NCBI GenBank assembly: GCA_911728455.2
Contig: OU452231.1
Span: 19,301,838 to 19,365,837 of the forward strand
DNA from: Marthasterias glacialis
Taxonomy: Eukaryota > Echinodermata > Asteroidea > Forcipulatida > Asteriidae
Reading direction: 5' to 3'
DNA: 64,000 nt
Part shown: one piece after another, positions 47,701 to 55,245 of the stretch
Layout of the letters: each line of letters begins with the position of its first letter
How positions within the stretch are numbered: the stretch's first letter is position 1
Program-made: the position numbers and the translations under genes
The notes under the pieces: model-generated
The model's input: only the letters and a program-made list of their open reading frames with translations
Database searches by the model: none
Told to the model about the DNA's origin: nothing

Positions 47701-50598
47701 CAAGGATTATATCATATGGCGAATGCATCCACACAGTAAGTACACCGTCGACCCTCTTACTATCTGACCATTCAATATCATCAACTGTGGTTTAATGATA
47801 GATAAACTATGCCAGCCTGCAATATCATATGGTGAATGCATAGATCTACACAGTAAGTGCAGGGTTTGCCATTTGTTTTTTTTGAGTGACTGGCCAGCAG
47901 GGCCAGTGAGCTTACTGTTTCACTAGTCTGCCAGCTTTATCTCAAGTCAACATGTTTCATATTGAAAAGGGATGCTTTTCAACACTGAACTAGCCAGCCG
48001 GCCCACTTGGAGAGAGATTTCATTGGTCCTCAGGTGTTTTTAATGGTATTTGGCCAGCGGACCACTGTTAAGTGAGAACGCTTAAGAACAACGTCAACCC
48101 TCTTACTATCTGACCATTCAATATCATCCACATGGTTTTGAATGGTATTTGAATGATCGGTCATGTCAGCCTGGAAATATTGTTGGAAAATTGTCCCACC
48201 ATACATAACTCATGCAATTCTCTAGAAATGTTACCAAAAGTACTGTAGAAAGGTTTTTAACTTTAATTCAAGAAAACATCAAGGAATAAAGATCTAAATA
48301 CCTCTGGAGTTCTTTCCAGGTCACTGAGTACGAGGTCATTATTTACAATCAGCTGATGAGCTTGGAATGAGGTTGGTACGCACTTCACATTTAGGTTCTC
48401 TCCGTGGACGCGTTGTGCTGGAAGGAAAGGAATTTGATCAATTGGACCATGGTGGTGTCAGTGACAAACAAAAATGGAAATGTCCACTTCGGTCCAATTG
48501 TGATTTGCAGTATTTTTGACCTTGTGAGGGCATGTGTGAACCAAAATTTATGTGATGCGAAAAATGTAAAATGAACTGTTTTTTTATTATTTTTTCATTC
48601 ATTGTTTTTTCTTATTATTTATTTTGGCCATTGATACAAGAAAACAACATACAGGCAGTCCAAATAGGATAAAACTGTAATTGTGATGCAAGGAAATTTC
48701 CTGTTGAAAGCGCCCTCAAGTGGTCAAAAATAGGGTCAATTCAAACAGAAAATTATATTATTTAGACTTTTCAGTGGGGTGACGTCACGTGAAACCTCTC
48801 TATAAAGATCTAATGAACCAACATCCCTTACTGCACACTTCACCATCACTCATTCACACAATCACTCTCTCATGTCGAGTTGCCCGCTGTCATCCTCGGG
48901 CAAACACCAAAAGATGGCCTTGATATTATTATGATAATTCTTAGTTGCGATAATCGTAACCCTCCATCCTCCCGACGGTCGGAGACCGGAGGGTTACGAG
49001 ACAAGACTGATATTATCGGTGTAACTAGCAGTTTTGACCAGTTTTTGCTAGACTCGTGATCAGATTCGTCCATTTTTTTCCACTTTCAAAAATCATGAAA
49101 AACATTCTAAACACATGGAGTTGATCTTTATTGTATGACAACGTCATCTGGAACCCTTAAAACAACATCATGAAAATATTTGGCAGAAAAAACGACAAAA
49201 ACTTACCAAAAGACTGACCGAATATATCCATAATCCATAGCGGGGCCAACTAGTGATTTTGAACGTCGCACTTGCTTGGCAACAACCAATCAGCGTGACC
49301 CAACCAAACACGCATCTGGACGAGCCATGGCTGTCGTATGCGTATCGGTCATTCCAGCTTGCAAACTCACCGCCTGTGTGTGTACCTCCATGGTGTAAGC
49401 ACCAATCCCCCCCCCCCCCGGACCGAGTGCGCACACAGGCGGTGAGTTTGCAAGCTGGAATGGCCGATACGCATACGACAGCCATGGCTCGTCCAGATGC
49501 GTGTTTGGTTGGGTCACGCTGATTGGTTGTTGCCAAGCAAGTGCGACGTTCAAAATCACTAGTTGGCCCCGCTATGGATTATGGATATATTCGGTCAGTC
49601 TTTTGGTAAGTTTTTGTCGTTTTTTCTGCCAAATATTTTCATGATGTTGTTTTAAGGGTTCCAGATGACGTTGTCATACAATAAAGATCAACTCCATGTT
49701 TTTAGAATGTCTGTCATGATTTTGGAAAGTGGAAAAAATGGACGAATCTGATCACGAGTCTGGCAAAAACTGGTCAAAACTGCTAGTTACACCGATAATA
49801 TCAGTCTTGTCTCGTAACCCTCCGGTCTCCGACCGTCGGGAGGATGGAGGGTTACGATTATCGCAACTAGATAATTCTTACCTAATCTCTCCACTGCATA
49901 GACAATCGTTGAACCACTTCCAACACCCAAACATGAATTATCCTGAAGTGAACGAGGAATGGAAATGGAAATAAATAAATTGAGGAATACACAAGATTTT
50001 ATGAATATCTGAAAAATGTTATGAATTTTTTTTATTTTGCATCCAAATGAGCTAAATTGACCCCACCAAAATAATGACCACAGTGAATTTATTTCCTATA
50101 CAACCAATGAGGAAAATTTAGGAGGAGAAAAAGAAAGCAAATCATCTGGAATAATGAAAGCATGGAATGAAGTCGGGGGGGTCAACAGGTCAAGCACAAG
50201 ACAGAAGAAAGTGGGAGCATAAAATAAGCTTGGGTTTTTTTGGAGGCCTTTTTGTGCCACTGCACTGGGCACGAATAGTATTCGGAATAGGATGGGTAAA
50301 AAGGGAAAATTGTAATAATTCTTTAAAGAAAATTAAAGAGTCACACGTCCTCAATAGACTATAGTTTTTATACCTTGACATGTGCGTCGACGGCTGCATA
50401 CGCTGCAGATTTCTTTGCCATTTCTGTCATGTCGATGTCGGCTGGACCAGTGGCTGAACTCATTTTGCCGATTGCTGTCAAACCTTTCAACAAACAAGAG
50501 GCGCTCTCCACAAACTGTTTTGCCGAGTTTCTCCAGCACGACCGACCAATTTCGGGGTGAAGTTTAAGTAGTCTTAGAGTCACTGATAGCCGCAACAT
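41679..50598 (-). CDS. RPIA: ribose-5-phosphate isomerase A
   Basis: RPIA interconverts ribose-5-phosphate and ribulose-5-phosphate in the non-oxidative pentose phosphate pathway. The eight exons, in order of translation, are 50374-50598, 49882-49942, 48302-48417, 45742-45806, 43734-43802, 43477-43618, 41878-41980 and 41679-41779, 882 nt and 293 residues from ATG 50598. All phases agree. Recognisable motifs are [15 protein letters not shown] (residues 81-95), [19 protein letters not shown] with the catalytic acid pair near D140/D143, LIKGGGGCLTQEK (K153, E162), [22 protein letters not shown] and [12 protein letters not shown] end with YFGMEDGSV. The in-frame ATG at 50463 would give a 248-residue form without the N-terminal extension. 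It is head to head with FAM136A. Confidence 0.95.
41878..41980 (-). CDS. RPIA: RPIA exon 7
   Basis: Residues 227-260. [16 protein letters not shown], strongly conserved in RPIA, ends IKMIP. Donor CCCG|GTAGGA. Confidence 0.95.
42178..42352. mobile_element. palindromic element, best copy of the AAAGGTC-ended family
   Basis: The ends TAGATCTTTATCATGGTGCG and GGCAGCATGATAAAGGTCTA are inverted repeats, with CCATCTTG/CAAGATGG just inside. It is 175 bp and lies in RPIA intron 6. Confidence 0.7.
42693..43391 (+). mobile_element. tRNA-derived SINE with insertions
   Basis: The tRNA-like head has an A-box-like GTGGCTGAGGGGTCAAGCGC and a B-box-like GAGTTCGAGCC, then CAAGCAAGACACTT. The body includes TATTGCTTCGTCCTTCGCAT, AAAGCTGTAGGTCCCGTGTC and CACCTTGTAAACCCTTACA. 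The tail GTGCTTTGAGACGTCC ends with ACTATATAAAAAAC and a short ATT repeat. About 130 bp of foreign DNA each near 42825-42960 and 43030-43150 separate the blocks. It lies within RPIA intron 6. Confidence 0.7.
43477..43618 (-). CDS. RPIA: RPIA exon 6
   Basis: Residues 179-226. [20 protein letters not shown] and [14 protein letters not shown]. Acceptor TTCCAG, donor AGCG|GTGAGT. Confidence 0.95.
43734..43802 (-). CDS. RPIA: RPIA exon 5
   Basis: Residues 156-178. [20 protein letters not shown], containing the catalytic glutamate in QEK. Acceptor ACACAG, donor TATAG|GTAGGT. Confidence 0.95.
43803..45741. other. RPIA intron 4
   Basis: It holds an AAAC microsatellite (about 44199-44225) and an inverted copy of the GGGGCACCAAGGC repeat (44750-44890). 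I see no exon. Confidence 0.55.
44750..44890 (-). repeat. dispersed repeat, GGAACATTTCAAGGGCACC family, inverted
   Basis: Its reverse complement reads GGGGCACCAAGGCCAAGATC, GGGCATGTCCTCCGTGGCC and GTAATTCCAGTCC, an extended copy of the family seen at 34345 and 52128. Confidence 0.55.
45742..45806 (-). CDS. RPIA: RPIA exon 4
   Basis: Residues 135-155. [20 protein letters not shown] carries the two catalytic-loop aspartates. Acceptor TTCAG, donor GGAGG|GTGAGT, leaving in phase 2. Confidence 0.95.
45985..47870. repeat. 119-bp satellite array in RPIA intron 3
   Basis: The anchor GGCGAATGCATCCACACAGT occurs at 46162, 46281, 46400, 46519, 46638, 46757 and 46876, exactly 119 bp apart, and again at 47480, 47599 and 47718. 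The outer units (45985-46150 and 47800-47870) are diverged, while the inner ones are nearly identical. It is interrupted at 46943-47427. Confidence 0.95.
46943..47427. mobile_element. 485-bp compound insertion in the satellite
   Basis: It splits one satellite unit between ATCATCAA and CTGTGGTTT. TTATAACACCTC (46943-46954) pairs with GAGGTGTTATAA (47248-47259). Immediately after comes a 164-bp hairpin whose stem begins ACAAATATTGACTGC (47261-47275) and ends GCAGTCAATATTTGT (47410-47424), with a GC-rich apex. Confidence 0.8.
47950..48010. repeat. dispersed repeat shared with 14110-14185
   Basis: AGGGATGCTTTTCAACACTG and AGCCAGCCGGCCCACTT match the segment in intron 1 of the Ig-EGF gene. Confidence 0.5.
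48302..48417 (-). CDS. RPIA: RPIA exon 3
   Basis: Residues 96-134. [19 protein letters not shown] and [11 protein letters not shown]. Acceptor CTTCCAG, donor AGAG|GTATTT, phase 1 to 0. Confidence 0.95.
48942..49869. mobile_element. 928-bp foldback element with 9-bp target duplication
   Basis: The arms 48942-49380 and 49432-49869 are nearly perfect inverted copies around a 51-bp spacer that contains C13. The exact terminal repeats are TAGTTGCGATAATCG (48942-48956) and its reverse complement (49855-49869). GATAATTCT flanks it on both sides (48933-48941 and 49870-49878). No transposase is present. A 9-bp duplication recalls Mutator-type or foldback elements. Confidence 0.9.
49882..49942 (-). 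CDS. RPIA: RPIA exon 2
   Basis: Residues 76-95. [20 protein letters not shown], the substrate-phosphate loop region. Its donor GTAAGAATTATC runs directly into the foldback element: the target duplication begins at intron position 4. Confidence 0.95.
49943..50373. other. RPIA intron 1
   Basis: 431 bp in which I see no element or exon. Confidence 0.6.
50374..50598 (-). CDS. RPIA: RPIA exon 1
   Basis: 75 codons from ATG 50598. [20 protein letters not shown] is basic and hydrophobic, like a mitochondrial presequence or an untranslated lead-in. The conserved part starts near [19 protein letters not shown]. The frame stays open to 50901, so upstream starts cannot be excluded. ATG 50463 is the alternative start. 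Confidence 0.8.
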
Positions 50599-50805
50599 AA
50601 ATGTCCTTAAGGTTGTGAAAATTATCAAGAAAATGTGAAGGTAACAAAAGGTGTTTTGAACCCACGTGTTGCAAACACGGAAGTATTGTCGACAGACTGC
50701 TGTGCTCGAGAGAGTGCGCGGGGAGTTTTGATTTAAAAGTGCGCCCTCAAGAAGTGATGACGTCAGAATAGCTTCAGCTGCTCTCTGCCTCAGCTCTCTG
50801 GCAAG
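50599..50805. promoter_or_regulatory. bidirectional promoter, RPIA/FAM136A
   Basis: About 207 bp between divergent start codons. A palindromic CRE TGACGTCA lies at 50758-50765. The FAM136A start codon sits in CAAGATGGCGG (50802-50812), a YY1-type downstream element. There is no TATA box, and the region is richer in GC than its surroundings. Confidence 0.75.
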
Positions 50806-50907
50806 ATGGCGGAATCGATTGCTGTACAAGCGTGCAGAAAACGAGTTGATGATTCCGTGTCTGCCATGGTAAATGAATTGGACCAGGAAGCTTTCAGACA
50901 AATGCAG
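50806..50907 (+). CDS. FAM136A: FAM136A exon 1
   Basis: 34 codons, ending ELDQEAFRQMQ, donor GCAG|GTAGAT. Confidence 0.9.
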
Positions 50908-52571
50908 GTAGATATTATGTAGATAGTTGGCGTCTATTGTTGTTGAGTATGTGTTTTGGTTATCGTTACGGACTCAAGTAAAAATAGCACCGGGAGTGGT
51001 GATTGACCGTATCCCACGAGACGGGCGGTGAGGTGAACTTCGACCCACTGACTGGGCACTGGACAAACATGTGACCGGTCATGCCGGCTGCCGGCCGTGT
51101 TTTGTTTACTTTCGTACCTCGTTGTATTTGCTGGCTGGCTCGACTGCGCCGGTTTGATCTTAAATAGTGTTTTGTCCGGTCGGGGCCAAGCTTACAAAAC
51201 ATTAGCTTTGAACTTGAAGTTTGATTGGAAACAAATAATTAAGCATAAATGCCCGCTAAAACGGAAAAGGTCTTGACCATTGGGTAACTTTTAATTTTAT
51301 ATTGAGTCACACGTTCAGATTTAATTAGTTTAAAAAAATATATTTTGATTAAACGAATTGTAATTTAAAATGTATTACCTGGCTCACACCTTTGTAAAGA
51401 TTTTGAAAGGTCATGTCAATTGTTTCGAAAAAATATTGTATAGTGAACAAATAAAATTAAAATGTGTATATTCTTGTTGAATTTTTGTTTCAGAAAAACA
51501 TGTATTTGCAGAGTGCTAAATGCTGTGATAACAAACAAGCAAGTATGCCAGAGGTGCAGCAATGCATTGAGAGGTGTTCCCAACCATTGCAGGCTGCTCA
51601 AAACTATATGCAGTCCGAAATGAATGATTTTCTGGTAAGATTTATTTGGTAAATTGCCAAACATCCTCATCTGTGAACCTCTCGTCTAAATTTGCCTCTT
51701 GTTTGACTGCAAGAGGGCGCCCTTTGGGGTAGTTTGGGGGTCAAACCATAGAAATAGTGTGGTAAATAGTGTGAGCTTCCTAATAAAGCAGTTAATATAA
51801 TACAATGTAAGATACTTACTTGGAAACTTTGTATTTTTAGCGTTTCAAAATATTTGTGTACTTTCAAAGTTGAATTAGTATTGCGCCCTCTTGAGTGTCA
51901 AAAACATGGCCTATTGGTGTAAAGCAAGCAAAGTTTGAAATGGGAAATAAATTATGGAGTTGCCCATTTTCTCACTTCCACTCTTCACATCGTCTGACCG
52001 CAAACTTCCATGAACCTTTGGCAAATTTGGTGTGTTTGAAACAATTGAAGGAAAGAATATTAAGTGGTTCCATCGTTCAAAGACCATGCAAGACTTTCAC
52101 AGTCTCAGACCTAATACTTCTCAAAGGGCGGGCCTTTTTGTCCTTAGTAATAGTAAGGGGCACCTCTACGAGGAAGTTTTCAATTTCTACTGGAACATTT
52201 CAAGGGACACCACGGCAATGACTAAGGGGCATGGAGGCAATTTCCTCCGTAAAGAATCAGGCAGTACCTGCAGTATATATTGAAAGTTATCTTGTGAGAA
52301 CAATTGAATTCAACAATAAAATTCTTAGCAGGTTTTTTGTTAATATAAAGTCGGCATTAAAACATTCTTTTTTCAGGATAGGCTACAGCGTTGTGGCATG
52401 CAATGTCAAGACAGCGTCAAAGATCGCATCCATCCATCCGCTTCCCCACATGAGGTTGAGAAACTCAAAGGCGAACTGGAGAACTGCGTCATTCAGTGCG
52501 GAGATAAACACATCAGTCTGCTGCCCACGATGAAAAAAAGAATCAAGGAAAATCTATCACAGTATCGCTGA
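50806..52571 (+). CDS. FAM136A: FAM136A family protein
   Basis: The exons 50806-50907, 51494-51634 and 52377-52571 join in phase 0 to 145 residues (human FAM136A is about 138). The protein starts MAESIAVQACRKRVDDSVSA. Paired cysteines follow: AKCC, CIERC, CGMQC and CVIQC, the CX3C pattern of small mitochondrial proteins folded in the intermembrane space. Other family marks are QASMPEVQQCIERC and the C-terminal LLPTMKKRIKENL. Human FAM136A is reported as mitochondrial; the precise role here is unknown. It shares a divergent promoter with RPIA. Confidence 0.95.
51494..51634 (+). CDS. FAM136A: FAM136A exon 2
   Basis: 47 codons: KNMYLQSAKCC to SEMNDFL. Acceptor TTTCAG, donor CTG|GTAAGA. Confidence 0.95.
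52128..52256 (+). repeat. dispersed repeat, GGAACATTTCAAGGGCACC family
   Basis: GGGGCACCTCTACGAGGAAG, CTACTGGAACATTTCAAGGG and GGGGCATGGAGGCAATTTCC. It lies in FAM136A intron 2. Confidence 0.65.
52377..52571 (+). CDS. FAM136A: FAM136A exon 3
   Basis: 64 codons plus TGA: DRLQRCGMQCQDSVKDRI to KENLSQYR. Acceptor TTTCAG. Confidence 0.95.
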   Translation, partial: DRLQRCGMQCQDSVKDRIHPSASPHEVEKLKGELENCVIQCGDKHISLLPTMKKRIKENLSQYR

Positions 52572-52852
52572 TTAAACGTTGGAATGGAGATGGCTCGACG
52601 AAGATGCTGCAGTGTGGTGGAGCAGAATGGTTAATGTTTCCCCGAAATGTCTCTAAGGAATGTGCATGTGATTAGACGAACCTTCTGGTTTTTAATGGCA
52701 GCTCATTGGGTTAGGTACTTTCTCATGGTAAGGGTTATTCCATTGAAAGAAAGATACCTTTCGGGGTTGGGGAGGTGAGAGGGTTACTTCGGTATAGACT
52801 TACAGGCATGTCCAGTCTTGATTCTGCTAAATTTGTACAAGGTCTGAATTTT

Positions 52853-52858
52853 AATAAA
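52853..52858 (+). terminator. polyadenylation signal AATAAA, FAM136A
   Basis: AATAAA about 280 bp after the FAM136A stop codon, the first one seen downstream. Confidence 0.6.
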
Positions 52859-53559
52859 ATCATGTATTGGATAAAAAAAGTAGTCACAGGTTAACCAAAT
52901 GTTGACTTGTTTTAACTACAAGCCAAAATGAACGTAAAGTTATATTAAAAAAAAGATTAGGTTTTTTTTATGATTAATGCATTTGGCTTGGTATGAAGGA
53001 CCTCGCAGTGCGAGAGTTCAGCAGTTTTGTTCACTTACACTATTGTTTTTTTAATGAGTGCAACTTGTGTCTTCCAATGTTAGCTGCGAAAAAGTTCTAC
53101 GATTTCACAGATAGAAAATTACTTTTGATGTAAAATGGCATTGACGGCAGTAGCCACTTCAGTAAGCTCTAGGGTTGCCGAGGTGTAATTCAGCATTGGG
53201 ATTTGAGTCCCCGTTTCGACACCTAGCCAGTACAACTAGGGTATGAACTTGCACAAAAGAGTCAATCACTTGGACAAACGAACAGTTGTAGCCTCTGACA
53301 TGGTTATTTATTTAGAAGTGCTATCACAAACAAACACCCAAATCCTGGACGATCAAGTAAAATATCCAGTACGCTCTTCCACAACTGCCAATAATTTTAG
53401 GCAATCAACTAGGCTGAATTACTGTTTAGACATGTCTACAAAGTTTTTGCCTGTGTGAAGTCTACAAAATGCGGGAAAACATACCCGTCAAGTGAGGGTG
53501 CACTTGCGTCCGTCACAGTGATATTAACCCAAACCATCCCCAACCCTGCAAAATCAAGC

Positions 53560-53710
53560 TGCATGTTTTGACTGAGGACTGCACTAGTAAACTGATCATG
53601 CTTTACATGGGATCAGGCATATATTTCAGAGTCCAACAGTTTGCTTGCTGAGTTAACCATGGTGTTGGATTTTGTTAGAGTGAGGAAGGATCCTAGTGTC
53701 ATGGTCCAAA
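53560..53710. repeat. dispersed repeat shared with 26150-26310
   Basis: Contains AGTAAACTGATCATGCTTTA, TTGGATTTTGTTAGAGTG and GGAAGGATCCTAGT. Confidence 0.6.
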
Positions 53711-54227
53711 TCACTCAAGGGAGTTGGGAATGGAGAAATAATCAAAGGTAACAAGTTTTCAATGTTTAATACGAATTACAGAAAATTGTTTCATTACTTT
53801 GTTATTATTATTATTTTTTTTTTTGGGGGGGGGGATCTTTTTGTATTTTTTACTTAAATGTATTAAAAAGTTTTTAACAAGTATTTCACTTCTTTAACTG
53901 CTGTTGCAGTTAAATAGAAGTTAAATTATGATAATTTATTTAAATGTATATTTAAACCTGAACTCAATGATATTTCAGATGATGTATAATTTGTATCTCT
54001 CTACAATTATTTTGCTAAAACTGCTGCCTTTTAGTGTGACAACGTCCTTTCTTTTTTTACAATTTAAAAAAAAAGTTGATTATGATTTCTAAACGATTTC
54101 AAAATTGGTTTGGTAGAAGTGCAACCAACAACTATCCAAGCTTACATGCTCTGACAATGGGTTGTACATCATTGTTTTGGGACAAATACATCTTTCTAAC
54201 ATTTAATCTTAAACCTTTAACTTTTCA

Positions 54228-54359
54228 GGGGTGAATTTCACAAAACTTGTCCTAACTTGGGACAAGTCCTAACTTGGGACAAGTCCTATAAGTTAAGACT
54301 CGTTACTCATCCTAACTCGAGATAAGACTAGTCCTAGTGCTTTGTGAAATTCCACACCA
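54228..54359. mobile_element. palindromic element (ACTAGTCCTAA family)
   Basis: GGTGAATTTCACAAAACTTG at the left mirrors CTAGTGCTTTGTGAAATTCC at the right, with repeated ACTTGGGACAAGTCCTA inside. Confidence 0.75.
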
Positions 54360-54405
54360 GGTCCAAACCTTAAAAGTCAGTAAATGTTAAAAAGACAGAA
54401 TGGTT

Positions 54406-54522
54406 CTGGGGTGGATTTCACAAAACTAGTCCTTACTTAAGACAAGTCTTATAAGTTAGGACTAGTTACTCATCCTAACTCGAGATAAGACTAGTCCTAG
54501 CGCTTTGTGAAATCCACCCCAG
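54406..54522. mobile_element. palindromic element (ACTAGTCCTAA family)
   Basis: CTGGGGTGGATTTCACAAA and TTTGTGAAATCCACCCCAG are exact inverted ends. It lies 46 bp from the preceding family member. Confidence 0.85.
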
Positions 54523-55146
54523 GTCTTGTGACAATTTACTTCAGCGCAGTGAGAGTTCTGAGCTGAAGACTGATGGTCTTGTGGTGATTTTCTAGAAAAT
54601 AAATGTAATGAAATTTCATTAAAAAAGTGCTAACAAACCCTAAAAGACCTATTGAGAACTAGCTGTTATTAATGGCCGTGTTTCGAATGGTCTGCTCCGA
54701 CACAGCAGGTTCTGTTTTTCGAGGCATAATGGGCAACATCCAACCATGCATGCTTACAACACAAAAGTGAAGTAAACAATAAGCACAAAAGGTGAATACA
54801 CGCATGGCAGAGTCCTGTCAGTGAAAAGTCCAGAGGTGATGTAAAAAAAATTCATATTTGTTCATGGTTCTAAAAACAGCTTTAATGATGTTTTTTTAAA
54901 GACCCCCCCCCCCCCCCGCCTGCTTAGAATCCTTCCGCCCGCCCCCAAGTGGGACCGAAAAAAAATGCACAAATGAATGGTTCGATACATTCAATAGTCC
55001 CCCAAATTATGTTTGCTCCTTAACGCCACTGTTCTGCACTACTTTTAAATATTTGAATGTTTTGAAACTCATTAGAAAAAGTTACCACAATGATGTACCG
55101 TCCATGTAAACTACTCACCCTTTCCTGAACAGTTTGGTGTTTACCA

Positions 55147-55245
55147 TTAACCCATTGTGTCCATGATATTTAAGTTTAAGCTGGCAACAGGTGTACTTGG
55201 GTAGACTCTAAATGGAACAGCAGCTGCAAACTCATCAATGACGAT
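55147..55245 (-). CDS. unidentified gene, candidate last exon
   Basis: 32 codons and TAA, acceptor ATGGTAG. The hydrophobic/beta-like composition looks coding, but no family is recognised. Confidence 0.4.
   Translation of the reverse strand: MVIDEFAAAVPFRVYPSTPVASLNLNIMDTMG

Larger units (their letters stand above)
52859..55146. other. intergenic region 3' of FAM136A
   Basis: It holds a repeat shared with 26150 (53560-53710), a T/G tract near 53820, two adjacent palindromic elements and a C15 tract at 54903-54917. I see no gene. Confidence 0.55.

Noticed and set aside
45985..47870. CRISPR-like spaced repeat array
   Set aside because: The whole 119-bp unit is conserved with no unique spacers, and the host is an animal genome.
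49168..49536. 122-codon frame and its mirror image
   Set aside because: They arise because the foldback arms are inverted copies; the frames cross the spacer and have no family match.
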